The notes under the pieces were generated by a model that was given only the letters and a program-made list of their open reading frames with translations, searched no databases and was not told the DNA's origin. The position numbers were made by a program, and so were the translations under genes. 64,000 bases of DNA from Sphingobacterium sp. UBA5670 (lineage in GTDB: Bacteria; Bacteroidota; Bacteroidia; Sphingobacteriales; Sphingobacteriaceae), in the NCBI RefSeq assembly GCF_002420705.1, contig NZ_DIIM01000005.1:357832-421831 (forward strand). The letters run 5' to 3'. Numbering within the stretch: the stretch's first letter is position 1; each line of letters begins with the position of its first letter. Shown here one piece after another: positions 1-8,062 of this stretch.

Positions 1-468
1 CGTCATCTTCGAAAGTGCATTAACAAATACCGGGGCAGCTTCTTTAACGGCTCCCTCCGCAGCTCTGTTCATGCTCTGTATAAACTGATCGCACAATTTC
101 CCCATTCCAACAGCACGAAGCGTTTTTTCTACTTTCTGTGCTTCGGCAGGCATCAAAATCTTTACTGCTGCATCTCCCAAAAAACCATCCTTTTTGGCTA
201 AAGATTCGATACTCAGATTTAAGCCGTTGCTTAAAGCCTGTTTGATCCCCAATGAAGCATCTTTGCTGGATAAAGATGCCAAGGTGTTGGATTTTGATGA
301 TGTTGCGGCCGTGTTTGATGCTGTCGTGGTTTTAGTACTGTCCGTCTGGCCCTGATTTGCTTTTGCCAATGTCTCACTGATTTTCTTAAAAATCTGTGCT
401 TCGCTTGCATTGGAATACAGTAGTCCTGAGACCAAAAGTGTACAATATAATAGTGGAAATTTCATCAT
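1..468 (-). CDS. DUF4197 family protein, 3' end cut by the window edge
   Basis: The gene starts at ATG 468 (a second ATG follows at 465) and stays open to the window edge, giving 156 codons. The protein begins with a signal peptide (FPLLYCTLLVSGLLYSNASEAQ), then a Ser/Thr/Ala/Lys-rich linker. It then matches the DUF4197 pattern: an amphipathic stretch around LGIKQALSNGLNLSIESLAK, the segment DGFLGDAAVKILMPAE, and MNRAAEGAVKEAAPVFVNAL. DUF4197 proteins are exported and of unknown function. A perfect -7 box (TAATTTTG on the minus strand, 491-484) lies 15 nt before the ATG. The family call is from memory of the motif. Confidence 0.8.
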   Translation of the reverse strand, partial: MMKFPLLYCTLLVSGLLYSNASEAQIFKKISETLAKANQGQTDSTKTTTASNTAATSSKSNTLASLSSKDASLGIKQALSNGLNLSIESLAKKDGFLGDAAVKILMPAEAQKVEKTLRAVGMGKLCDQFIQSMNRAAEGAVKEAAPVFVNALSKMT

Positions 469-821
469 GATTTGTTTTGCTGTCAAAATTAAACATATCG
501 ACTGTTAATTTATGTGAAAGTTTAAACCAATAATGGCTAAGCGTCATTATTGTCTGGAATAGTAGCAAATGCGCTACAGATTCCCGCAAAGTGCGCATGT
601 CCTATCTTTTTAAAGGTGTTGAAGCATCCTGCGAAGAGGTGGGAGAGTAATCTCGGAACATCTACGTAGAATCTGGGAAGACTTCGATGATGCGGTCTTA
701 TCACTTAATTTGTTGAAGAATAACGCAGATAGACATAAATTAAAAGCGATAAAATAAAAAAACAGCAAGATTCTAAGAGAACCTGCTGTTTGTGTTATAA
801 GGTTGTTGTATTAATAAGATA
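469..821. other. Intergenic region, no gene
   Basis: This 353-bp gap holds the promoter side of the DUF4197 gene (near 484-491) and, at its other end, the terminator of the EEP gene (755-791). I find no convincing coding frame or RNA gene in the rest. Confidence 0.6.
755..791 (-). terminator. Rho-independent terminator of the secreted EEP gene
   Basis: An inverted repeat AAACAGCA (760-767) / TGCTGTTT (784-791) extends inward with a small bulge. The plus-strand A-run at 755-762 reads as a U-tract on the minus-strand transcript. It lies about 30 nt past the stop of the gene ending at 822. Confidence 0.75.
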
Positions 822-1658
822 TTATTTCCAGGAGAGCGTTGTTGCTACTGGAAAGTGATCCGAAGGGAATTTATTCATGTAGGTATCAGTCAGAATACCA
901 TATTTTTTTGCCTGAAAAGGTTTGGTTATGAAAATATGGTCAATACGGCCTGTTGGTCTAATGCTTTTGCCCCAGCCATTGAAAGAAGAATTGGGTTCAT
1001 ATTTAAATGTCGCCAATTCGTGTACATCAGTCACTACTTTACTATTGGCCAAGGTGAAATAAGCATCATCTTTTTCATCTACGTTGAAATCACCTGTTAA
1101 AATTAATGGAAGGTCTTTGGCAAATTCTTTTGCTTTTGCTAGAATCAATTTGGCGCTCTCTGTACGTGCAGTGCGGCCGATATGGTCAAAATGTGTATTC
1201 ATAAAGATAAAGCGTTTTTTGTTAGCCTTGTCTTCAAAAATACCCCAGGTACAGATCCGTGGTAAGGCTGCATCCCAGCCCTTGTTTGGATGCTCGGTAT
1301 CGGTTGCTGAGAGCCAAAAAGTACCGCTTTTAATAGCTTTGAACCGATTGGTATTGTAATAAATCGCAGAATGCTCGCCCTCTTGCGCGCCATCGTCGCG
1401 GCCAACACCCACGTAATCAAATCCAGGTAGGAGTTTTTTGAGATCTTGGACCTGGTCAAAGAAACCTTCCTGGATACCAAAAATATCAAAGCCATGATAT
1501 TTAATCAGATTGGTAAGTGGAATTTTTCGGTCATTCCACATATTGTCGACATCCACGGTATTTCTTTGGCGAATATTATAGCTGGCGGCAATAAATTCCT
1601 GTCCATAGGACAAGAAGGATAAACATAGTGCTATAACGAGAAAAAGACTTTTTTTCAT
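822..1658 (-). CDS. Secreted endonuclease/exonuclease/phosphatase (EEP) family hydrolase
   Basis: This 278-aa protein has a signal peptide (residues 1-19, ending SYGQ) followed by a complete EEP fold of the DNase I / sphingomyelinase / inositol-phosphatase type. Visible catalytic signatures are ASYNIR (N28), FGIQEG (E64), NTHFDH (H156, D158), LTGDFN (D190, N192), RIDHIF (D240) and SDHFP (D267, H268). All key residues are present, so it should be an active metal-dependent phosphodiesterase or phosphomonoesterase outside the cytoplasm. Its substrate cannot be told from sequence. It lies downstream of a secreted GDPD on the same strand, 172 bp away, and has its own terminator. A role in phospholipid or sugar-phosphate turnover is inference. 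Confidence 0.85.
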   Translation of the reverse strand: MKKSLFLVIALCLSFLSYGQEFIAASYNIRQRNTVDVDNMWNDRKIPLTNLIKYHGFDIFGIQEGFFDQVQDLKKLLPGFDYVGVGRDDGAQEGEHSAIYYNTNRFKAIKSGTFWLSATDTEHPNKGWDAALPRICTWGIFEDKANKKRFIFMNTHFDHIGRTARTESAKLILAKAKEFAKDLPLILTGDFNVDEKDDAYFTLANSKVVTDVHELATFKYEPNSSFNGWGKSIRPTGRIDHIFITKPFQAKKYGILTDTYMNKFPSDHFPVATTLSWK

Positions 1659-1712
1659 CTATTTAAATTATTTATGATATTTATGAGTGATCTTCATGTG
1701 TATAAATGAACT

Positions 1713-1725
1713 CGTTTCACTCGGT
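1713..1725. repeat. Copy 1 of a 13-bp intergenic motif around the GDPD gene
   Basis: CGTTTCACTCGGT lies at 1713-1725, upstream of the EEP gene. The identical 13-mer is at 2644-2656, upstream of GDPD, and a variant, CGGTTCACCCGGT, is at 1812-1824, just past the GDPD stop. The two exact copies are preceded by TATGAGTG (1682-1689, 2611-2618), whose GAGTG can pair with CACTC in the motif, and followed by similar T-rich DNA. Confidence 0.5.
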
Positions 1726-1830
1726 TATTTGTTGATTATTTATTTTCTATTAAAGGTATTCACACTGCCTTTAGCGGTATAAGTGTTTGGTCCCATCGAT
1801 ATCGATAGGCTCGGTTCACCCGGTTTGTCT

Positions 1831-2598
1831 TTATTTCTTTAATACACGGAGCAACAATTCAGGTTCGTCAGTTGTAATAAAATCAATTTTCTGATCGATT
1901 AGATTTGTCATTTCTTCTTCTGTGTTTACTGTCCATGCGTTCACTTTCATGCCAAGTTGATGCGCATCTTTCAGCCATGTTGCATTCTTTTTGAACACCG
2001 AAAAGTGATAATCCACTCCATTGATTCCAGTAGCTTTCACATCTGAAGGAGATTTATCTCCTGTAAGATATTGGATATTGGCCTTAGGAGCCAGTTCGTG
2101 AATTTTTTGACAAGCCTCAAAGCTGAAGGAAATATAATCAGTGACTTTTTCTGCCTTTAAGCTTTTGACCATCTCAACCGCTTTTGTGGTCGCTTCAAGT
2201 GTACGATCGACGCCGAGTTTATTGATTTTCAATTCAAGGATAAGCCGCAAGCCTTTCAATTTTTTCCCAGCATTAAGGTATTCTTCCAGCGTGGGAATAG
2301 ATTCGCCGTTAGGATGCTTTTTTTCCAAAAGCTCTTTATATGTTGCCGTTGCGATATCGATACCATAGAAATCATTGTCGTGGTTGACTACAAGAATATT
2401 GTCTTTGGTCAAATGTACATCGAACTCGGATCCGAAGAGCTTAAGGTCGTGGGCCGCCTTTAAAGAAGCAATAGAGTTTTGGGGGAGATGGCTGTTTTTC
2501 CATACACCACGATGCGCAATGGCTTTCGTCTGTGCGAACAATGCCGAAGATGAGATCACCATCGCTAGTGTCAGACAGCTAAAAATATGTTTTTTCAT
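1831..2598 (-). CDS. Secreted glycerophosphodiester phosphodiesterase (GDPD family)
   Basis: This 255-aa protein has an N-terminal signal peptide ending around LFAQ. The GDPD TIM-barrel signature is intact: AHRG (H29, R30), PQNS (N41), SEFDVHLTKDN (E58, D60) and VNHD (H73), followed by the barrel strands to TTDEPELLLRVL. The family hydrolyses glycerophosphodiesters, such as deacylated phospholipids, to glycerol-3-phosphate and an alcohol. At 255 aa it is of normal family length. No glpT or glpK gene is nearby. A repeated motif (ACCGAGTGAAACG on the minus strand) occurs both upstream of this gene and upstream of the EEP gene behind it. Confidence 0.88.
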   Translation of the reverse strand: MKKHIFSCLTLAMVISSSALFAQTKAIAHRGVWKNSHLPQNSIASLKAAHDLKLFGSEFDVHLTKDNILVVNHDNDFYGIDIATATYKELLEKKHPNGESIPTLEEYLNAGKKLKGLRLILELKINKLGVDRTLEATTKAVEMVKSLKAEKVTDYISFSFEACQKIHELAPKANIQYLTGDKSPSDVKATGINGVDYHFSVFKKNATWLKDAHQLGMKVNAWTVNTEEEMTNLIDQKIDFITTDEPELLLRVLKK

Positions 2599-2643
2599 GC
2601 TATAATTATGTATGAGTGTTTGTTTTCAACGGCATCATGCGCA

Positions 2644-2656
2644 CGTTTCACTCGGT
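2644..2656. repeat. Copy 2 of the 13-bp intergenic motif
   Basis: This copy is identical to 1713-1725 and lies 46 bp before the GDPD start codon on the minus strand. About 13 of the following 27 bases also align with copy 1. Confidence 0.5.
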
Positions 2657-2786
2657 GATTTATTGCTATTCTATTTCTATTTTTCGACATTTATATATTA
2701 CCTATGACGATATTACCCGTAAAAAATGAACCTGATAAAAGGTTCGTTTCTTATAAATGGGTTTAAAAGCTGATTTTACATAGGAC

Positions 2787-2838
2787 AAAAAAAGTGGTAC
2801 TTTTTATCTCGATGTACAAGATCTAAAGTACCACTTTT
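2787..2838 (-). terminator. Rho-independent terminator of the HD phosphohydrolase operon
   Basis: A 14-bp perfect inverted repeat (2790-2803 AAAAGTGGTACTTT and its complement at 2825-2838) surrounds a 21-nt loop with a further ATCT/AGAT pairing. The plus-strand A-run at 2787-2793 becomes the minus-strand U-tract. It lies 26 nt beyond the HD gene stop. Confidence 0.85.
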
Positions 2839-2863
2839 ATATTTAGGAATTGTTAAGTGTAAT

Positions 2864-3511
2864 TTATTTTTTACCATTCCATTCGGCCATGAACTCATCC
2901 AGGAAACCGAGCATATAATCATGACGATGCGCAGCGATTTTCTTCGCCGCTTCTGTATTCATCTTATTCTTTAACAATAAGAGCTTTTCGTAGAAGTGAT
3001 TGATTGTAGGGGCTTCCGAATGTTTATACGCTTCCTTATCCTTATATTCCTGCACAGGAATGCTAGGATTATACATCTCACGACCTTTGTTGCCGCCAAA
3101 ACTAAATGCACGGGCAATACCTATTGCGCCGATGGCATCAAGACGATCAGCATCTTGGACGATCTCCATTTCTTTTGAATGGAATGATACTTCACCCAAA
3201 CTTGCTTTGAAAGACATGTTGAAGATGATCTTCTTGACGTGATCAATGACTTCAGGCGAAATTTCTAGACTTGCCAAGAATTCTCCGGCAACACGAGGGC
3301 CTATTGTTTCGTCGCCATCATGGAATTTACTGTCAGCGATGTCATGTAATAACGCTGCCAATTCACAAACCATGACATCTGCTTCTTCATCTTCTAAAAT
3401 TAACTTCGTATTGTTCCATACGCGTTGAATATGCGACCAATCGTGGCCTGCTTCTGCAAATTTCAATCGATCTTGCACAAATGCTACTGTGCGCTCAATA
3501 ATGTTATTCAT
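2864..3511 (-). CDS. HD-domain phosphohydrolase (YedJ/YpgQ-like)
   Basis: This 215-aa cytoplasmic protein has an HD domain. The motifs are GHDWSHIQRVW (H23/H27), LLHDIADSKFHDGD (H56, D57) and a late DADRLDAIGAIG aspartate, the layout of the YedJ/YpgQ subgroup of metal-dependent phosphohydrolases reported to act on nucleotides. The substrate here is unknown. Its start overlaps the 3' end of the rRNA methyltransferase gene by 8 bp, so the two are probably translationally coupled, methyltransferase first. A strong terminator follows. Confidence 0.85.
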   Translation of the reverse strand: MNNIIERTVAFVQDRLKFAEAGHDWSHIQRVWNNTKLILEDEEADVMVCELAALLHDIADSKFHDGDETIGPRVAGEFLASLEISPEVIDHVKKIIFNMSFKASLGEVSFHSKEMEIVQDADRLDAIGAIGIARAFSFGGNKGREMYNPSIPVQEYKDKEAYKHSEAPTINHFYEKLLLLKNKMNTEAAKKIAAHRHDYMLGFLDEFMAEWNGKK

Positions 3512-4688
3512 ACAATACTTTTGTTTTTTCGCGAGTACCCTCGTATAATTCGTATTCTAATAATCTACAATCTAATTTACCATTATAAAATTCTATACGT
3601 CGGGATGCACGCAGCCCGATTTTCTTTGCCAGATCTGGATTTCCTGTAAATATATAGCCTCTATAACCTTTGCACTCCTGTTTCATGAAATCTCCCATGC
3701 GCTTGTAGGTAATTTCTAGTTTACTGTGCGTGCCTAGACGTTCACCGTATTCAGGATTGAATAAAATGACACCACCTTGTTCTTTAGGAACGTGCGTTTC
3801 GGCAAAATCGCATACTTCAAATGAAATTAATTGTTCTACACCAGCAGTTCTGGCATTCATTTTAGAAACATTGATCGCCTCTTCCGAAATATCACTTGCG
3901 ATAATTTGTGGAGTGGCTTTTTTATTGATCTGATCTTTAAGTAGTCTGCGCTCCTGGAAGAAAACAGTTTCATCATAACCAATGAAATGCATAAATGAAT
4001 AGTTCATCCGTAGTAACCCCGGTTTTCTGTTTGTTGCAATCAGAGCGGCCTCAATAGCCAAAGTTCCGGAACCGCACATCGGGTTCACAAAAGGAGAATT
4101 GCCATCCCACTTGGATGCGATAATTGTTGAAGCAGCAAGAGCTTCCAACATCGGTGCTTTTCCAGGGATCTTCCGATAGCCGTGTTTCGCTAGGGTCTCC
4201 CCCGAAGTGTCTAGAAAAATTTCAGCACGATCATCTTTCCAGTACAAATGTACCACTGCTTTATTATTCTCAGGGCCTGAATTAGGGCGCATGCCCTTTT
4301 TTTCTTTGATACGATCCACGATCGCATCTTTAACCTTTACATTTGCAAATAGAGGTGTACTGATTGTTTCATTGTCTACATTGGAACTGACAGAGAAATA
4401 TCCGTCAAATTGAATAAGTTCTTCCCAGGCGATCTTACTCAATTCTTCATAGAGTTCCGTCGGATTATTGGCTGTAAACTCCTTTAACGAGTACAGAATC
4501 TGAGAGGCTGTACGTAGGTTCAGATTGAGTTTGATCGTATCATTTATACTGACCTTTAATTCTACTCCAGTGGGAAATGCTCTGACAATGTCAAAACCTA
4601 ACTCTTTAACTTCCTGTTGCAAATAAGGAGATAAGCGCTTATTGCACGTTATAATAACTTTATTGGGGGTGTTGAAAACTTCCATCAT
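3504..4688 (-). CDS. THUMP-domain class I rRNA (guanine-N2) methyltransferase, RlmL/YcbY type
   Basis: I place the start at ATG 4688 (MMEVFNTPNKV, 394 aa), because MxxFNTP is the usual start in homologues and a perfect -7 box, TAACTTTG (4704-4697), would leave the upstream ATG at 4721 untranscribed. The protein has an N-terminal THUMP RNA-binding region (about residues 45-150). A Rossmann methyltransferase follows, with NPMCGSGTLAIEAALIA (SAM binding) and FNPEYGERLG, the NPPY-type catalytic motif in its NPEY variant. It corresponds to the N-terminal (G2445-type) half of E. coli RlmL, without the RlmK half. The target is predicted to be 23S rRNA. Confidence 0.85.
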   Translation of the reverse strand: MMEVFNTPNKVIITCNKRLSPYLQQEVKELGFDIVRAFPTGVELKVSINDTIKLNLNLRTASQILYSLKEFTANNPTELYEELSKIAWEELIQFDGYFSVSSNVDNETISTPLFANVKVKDAIVDRIKEKKGMRPNSGPENNKAVVHLYWKDDRAEIFLDTSGETLAKHGYRKIPGKAPMLEALAASTIIASKWDGNSPFVNPMCGSGTLAIEAALIATNRKPGLLRMNYSFMHFIGYDETVFFQERRLLKDQINKKATPQIIASDISEEAINVSKMNARTAGVEQLISFEVCDFAETHVPKEQGGVILFNPEYGERLGTHSKLEITYKRMGDFMKQECKGYRGYIFTGNPDLAKKIGLRASRRIEFYNGKLDCRLLEYELYEGTREKTKVLYE

Positions 4689-4696
4689 ATTTTGTA

Positions 4697-4704
4697 CAAA
4701 GTTA
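4697..4704 (-). promoter_or_regulatory. Bacteroidota -7 box before the rRNA methyltransferase
   Basis: TAACTTTG, a perfect TAnnTTTG, ends 8 nt before ATG 4688. No clear TTG -33 element is present at the expected distance. The position implies a very short or absent leader. Confidence 0.55.
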
Positions 4705-4762
4705 ATTAAACTCTTCCTCAAAAATTGCTTAATTTTACGCTTTAATATTTATTTTTTTGATT

Positions 4763-5137
4763 ATGGAAATTAGAGGAAAAGTACACGAGATAGGAGCGAC
4801 ACAACAAGTGACAGAATCATTCAAAAAACGCGATATGATTGTAGCTTATGCCGAAAACCCACAATTTGTTGAATATATCCGTTTTGAAGCAACACAAGAC
4901 AGAACTTCAATTTTTGATAACTTAGCAATTGGTGAAGAGGTAGAAGTATCTTTTAATCTTCGTGGTCGTCCTTGGACTAATAAAGATGGCGTAACAACTT
5001 ATTTCAATTCATTGGTCGCATGGCGTGTAACAAAATTGGGTAATGCTGCTCCGGCACCATCTTCTCCAGGTTACGCAGATATGCCTGCTCCTGTAGATTT
5101 GGCGGGTTCATCAGATGATGACGATCTACCATTCTAA
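4763..5137 (+). CDS. DUF3127 single-strand-binding-like protein with SSB-type C-terminal tail
   Basis: The start is ATG 4763 (MEIRGKVHEIGATQQVTESFKKRD, 124 aa); codons 4757 (TTG) and 4760 upstream are less likely. Residues 1-90 match DUF3127, a small OB-fold-like family common in Bacteroidota. A Pro/Ala/Ser linker leads to an acidic end, SSDDDDLPF, closely resembling the tip of bacterial SSB (DDDIPF), which docks RecO, PriA, Topo III, ExoI and others. This suggests nucleic-acid binding and recruitment of SSB-interacting proteins, which is inference. It is divergent from the rRNA methyltransferase and followed by a terminator. Confidence 0.85.
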   Translation: MEIRGKVHEIGATQQVTESFKKRDMIVAYAENPQFVEYIRFEATQDRTSIFDNLAIGEEVEVSFNLRGRPWTNKDGVTTYFNSLVAWRVTKLGNAAPAPSSPGYADMPAPVDLAGSSDDDDLPF

Positions 5138-5189
5138 TCTGAATAAGATTTCATGCTCTATCGCACAAGCGGTAGCGAATAGATTATTT

Positions 5190-5209
5190 GAACTGTAAGC
5201 ATACAGTTC
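5190..5209. repeat. Perfect 8-bp inverted repeat after the DUF3127 gene
   Basis: GAACTGTA / TACAGTTC with a 4-nt AGCA loop. It lies upstream of the T-tailed terminator at 5221 and probably forms a second hairpin in the 3' UTR. Confidence 0.5.
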
Positions 5210-5220
5210 TCTACGATAGA

Positions 5221-5246
5221 AAGGCTTCCTTGGGAAGCCTTTTTTA
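5221..5246 (+). terminator. Rho-independent terminator of the DUF3127 gene
   Basis: A perfect 9-bp stem, AAGGCTTCC (5221-5229) / GGAAGCCTT (5233-5241), has a 3-nt loop and is followed by a T-run. Confidence 0.9.
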
Positions 5247-5337
5247 TTTCCCTCCATAAGACAAGTTCTAGCAACTGACATTTATTGGCGCTGAAATTGC
5301 TTGCTATAGGAGGTTTAACATCAAAAAAACAACAGAT

Positions 5338-5802
5338 ATGAAACTATCCGTATTATTTTCTTGCTTAGCAGCGATTTCGCTAAGCGCATGTAATCAAACT
5401 TCAAAAAATAGTCAACATACGGCCACAGATTCTTCTGCACACGAGACAGCGGCAGTGGACACGGCCCATACATCGCAGAATTCACTGGATTGGGCCGGTA
5501 CTTATGAAGCTACCATTCCCTGTGCAGATTGTGAAGGGATCAAAACAAATATTACCTTAAAAAATGACAATACTTTCGCTATTATCAGTGAATACATTAA
5601 TAAAAACACTAAAATCGAAGACAGTGGTAAAGTCATGTGGCACGACAATGGATCCGTTGTTCATCTCACAGGAAAGGAAACAAATATGAAACTGAAAGTG
5701 GGCGAAAATAAATTGATCGGACTGGATCAGGAAGGTCATCAGATCGAAGGACCGAATGCACATCTCTATGTGTATAATAAGGTTGAAGGAGAGAAATTAT
5801 AA
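5338..5802 (+). CDS. NlpE-like (copper resistance NlpE N-terminal domain) lipoprotein
   Basis: This 154-aa protein has an SPII signal with lipobox LSAC (Cys18). A Ser/Thr/His-rich linker follows (about 19-48). The NlpE N-terminal domain then starts at WAGTYEATIPCADCEGIKTNITL, where the family CxxC motif is PCADC. The domain runs through strands ending LYVYNKVEGE. In E. coli, NlpE is an outer-membrane lipoprotein that senses copper or surface contact and activates Cpx. No Cpx homologue is adjacent, so only the domain is assigned. The gene stands alone between a terminator and a convergent acyltransferase gene. Confidence 0.8.
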   Translation: MKLSVLFSCLAAISLSACNQTSKNSQHTATDSSAHETAAVDTAHTSQNSLDWAGTYEATIPCADCEGIKTNITLKNDNTFAIISEYINKNTKIEDSGKVMWHDNGSVVHLTGKETNMKLKVGENKLIGLDQEGHQIEGPNAHLYVYNKVEGEKL

Positions 5803-5827
5803 ATAAAACAAGACCCTGCTCGTTCAA

Positions 5828-6829
5828 TTAGCCGCTGACATATTTACCCCACGGAATTTTTCGTAACAAATAGGTAAGCACAGCACTTGCCAGTAGAGTG
5901 AGCACCGTTGCAGCCGGTATTTTCCACAAAGTGGATAAGGGAAGCAAGGGATGGATATAATTCAGCAGCAAAATATGGCATAGATAAATGCCAAAGCTGT
6001 GGATGTCGATAAATTCCCAGAATGCGTTGAGATGTTCTGGGAGTTTAAGACCTTGAACGAAAATGAATAAAAAGCCTGCACTCAATGCGATGTTGGGCGA
6101 AAGGTAATTGTAAAGTGTCGGATCAAATTCCCCTCGAGAGCTACTTAAATAATAAGTCCCCGAAGCCGTAATTAAACAGCAGATCAGGAAAAATGTAGAA
6201 CACGGTAATTTTCCCATCTGGATGGGATAGTTGCGCAAGTAATAGCCTAAAACCAGATAACCCATATACCCCGAAAAAAAGGTCAGGTCAAAATTAGGCA
6301 GGTAACTATTAAACCATTTATTTGTAAAAAATAATGCTGCAAACCACAATCCTAAGAAGATCTCAAGCTCTCTCTTACTGCAGTTGCCCACAATTTTGCG
6401 TATGAAAGGAACCGCAAGGTAGAGCCCAAGTATCATATATAGATACCATAGGTGTGCATTCGTTCCTGACTTTAAGCGAATTAACACAATGTTAATAACT
6501 TGTGGAAAACCAATATAGTCAAAATCGATGTACCGAATAAAATAATAAAGAAGATAGACGATCGTCCAAAAAAGAAAGGGCGGGACAATTTTTAACAGAC
6601 GTTTTCGATAAAACTGTCCCGTGCTTTCGTCTTTCTGTAGCAGTAGAGCACCTGAAATAATGACAAACAGAGGCACTGCAAAGCGTGAAAAGCTGTTGAG
6701 CCAATTGGCGTAATTCCAGTCGAATGACTGAAATTCATTGCTGTTCAGATAACCCGAAGAGGAATGGATCAAGATAACGAGCAGTATCGCAACAATACGT
6801 AGTACACTGATATAACTGGTTCGCGCCAT
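5828..6829 (-). CDS. Membrane acyltransferase, acyltransferase-3 family (WecH/OafA-like)
   Basis: This 333-aa protein has about ten hydrophobic segments. It starts with RIVAILLVILIHSSSGYL, which carries the conserved His of the acyltransferase-3 family in the first membrane helix; later motifs include WSFF-like NAHLWYLYMILGLYLAVPFIRK. Members transfer acetyl or other acyl groups to sugars of surface polysaccharides or periplasmic glycans. The gene is 15 bp downstream of an MFS transporter on the same strand, so the two are probably one transcription unit. There is no sugar-biosynthesis cluster nearby to identify the acceptor. Confidence 0.85.
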   Translation of the reverse strand: MARTSYISVLRIVAILLVILIHSSSGYLNSNEFQSFDWNYANWLNSFSRFAVPLFVIISGALLLQKDESTGQFYRKRLLKIVPPFLFWTIVYLLYYFIRYIDFDYIGFPQVINIVLIRLKSGTNAHLWYLYMILGLYLAVPFIRKIVGNCSKRELEIFLGLWFAALFFTNKWFNSYLPNFDLTFFSGYMGYLVLGYYLRNYPIQMGKLPCSTFFLICCLITASGTYYLSSSRGEFDPTLYNYLSPNIALSAGFLFIFVQGLKLPEHLNAFWEFIDIHSFGIYLCHILLLNYIHPLLPLSTLWKIPAATVLTLLASAVLTYLLRKIPWGKYVSG

Positions 6830-6844
6830 TGGGGTATTCTATTT

Positions 6845-7999
6845 TTAATGACTTTTATTGTCGTAGACTCTTAAGTATAGTAGGGTGAGGAGTGCACCAA
6901 TGCTTGCCATGCCCACGCCAACGAGCGAAGGTGTATTGTAAGCTAACCCCCATGTTATTGGAATTCCGCCGAGAAATGCACCTAAGGTATTCCCGAGGTT
7001 AAAGGCTGCCTGACCACCTGCCGCAGCCAATGTTGCAGCTTCTTTTGAAGCGCGGATCAACATCAGTTGTGTCGGTGAACCAATAGTGAAAGATACCAGT
7101 CCCGTAATAAAGGCCAAAGGGTAAGCTGTCCAGCCTAGTGGCGATATAAAGTAGACCATCACAAGGCATAGCGCCATTGCTGAAAAACTCGCAATAGCTG
7201 CTTTGGTCGGTGAAATCGTGTCAGCCAATTTTCCGCCAATAAGATTTCCAAAAAACATACCAATACCAATCAGGATCATAATTAGCGGTACGCGATCAGG
7301 GGCGATACCCGATACATTGGTCACTAATGGTGCGATATAACTGATCCAGGCGAAAAGTCCACCAGTACCAATGGCGATAATAGCCATTAATAACCAGGCA
7401 ATTTTTTTATTGAAGAAGTTTAGCTGGCTAAAGATATTATTCCCTTTGGCGGCTTCAATTTTGGGCATCCAAGCATAAATTGCTGCAAAAGTAATTAATC
7501 CCAATATACTGATGATACCGTATGTCAAACGCCAGGAATAATGATGACCGAGGTATGTGCCCAATGGTACTCCGGCTAAATTGGCAATCGTCATTCCCGT
7601 AAACATGATGGAAATAGCCTGCGCTTCCTTTCCTTTTGGAGCCAATCGAGCTGCAACAACAGATCCAACACCGAAAAATGCACCATGTGGAAGTCCAGCC
7701 ATAAAGCGAGAAAGACTGATTAAAAACTGTCCTGGAGCAATACTGAATAGGCCGTTGAAGATAAAAAAGAGCAGCATTAAAAAGAGCAGTACCTTCTTCG
7801 GGGGATATTTTCCCGTAAATAGCACTAATGTTGGGGCACCAACAACAACACCTAGTGCATAGAGCGCAATCAGGTGGGCCGCGGTAGGGATTTCGATATG
7901 AAGATCTTTGGCAATATCAGGCAGGATACCCATCATCGTGAATTCGGTCATTCCGATGGCAAGTCCGCCAAATGCCAAAGCGATAATTCCTTTGTTCAT
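6845..7999 (-). CDS. MFS transporter, DHA1/AraJ-like exporter
   Basis: This 384-aa protein has 12 predicted membrane segments. The first helix, LAFGGLAIGMTEFTMMGILPDIA, is typical of AraJ/YdhP-type drug:H+ antiporter-1 proteins, with the loop-2/3 region FTGKYPPKKVLLF and the motif LSRFMAGLPHGAFFGVGSVVAARLAP in helix 4. It should export sugars or small toxic compounds by proton antiport; the substrate is unknown. The acyltransferase gene follows after 15 bp. Confidence 0.88.
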   Translation of the reverse strand: MNKGIIALAFGGLAIGMTEFTMMGILPDIAKDLHIEIPTAAHLIALYALGVVVGAPTLVLFTGKYPPKKVLLFLMLLFFIFNGLFSIAPGQFLISLSRFMAGLPHGAFFGVGSVVAARLAPKGKEAQAISIMFTGMTIANLAGVPLGTYLGHHYSWRLTYGIISILGLITFAAIYAWMPKIEAAKGNNIFSQLNFFNKKIAWLLMAIIAIGTGGLFAWISYIAPLVTNVSGIAPDRVPLIMILIGIGMFFGNLIGGKLADTISPTKAAIASFSAMALCLVMVYFISPLGWTAYPLAFITGLVSFTIGSPTQLMLIRASKEAATLAAAGGQAAFNLGNTLGAFLGGIPITWGLAYNTPSLVGVGMASIGALLTLLYLRVYDNKSH

Positions 8000-8062
8000 T
8001 GTATTTTAAGGTTGAGGTTGTACGATAATGGTACGAAGATAATAAATAGATTGTACTAAAAA

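Noticed and set aside
5308..5313. AGGAGG resembling a Shine-Dalgarno site before the NlpE-like gene
   Set aside because: It is 25 nt from ATG 5338, and no start codon lies at proper spacing; Bacteroidota rarely rely on strong Shine-Dalgarno sites.
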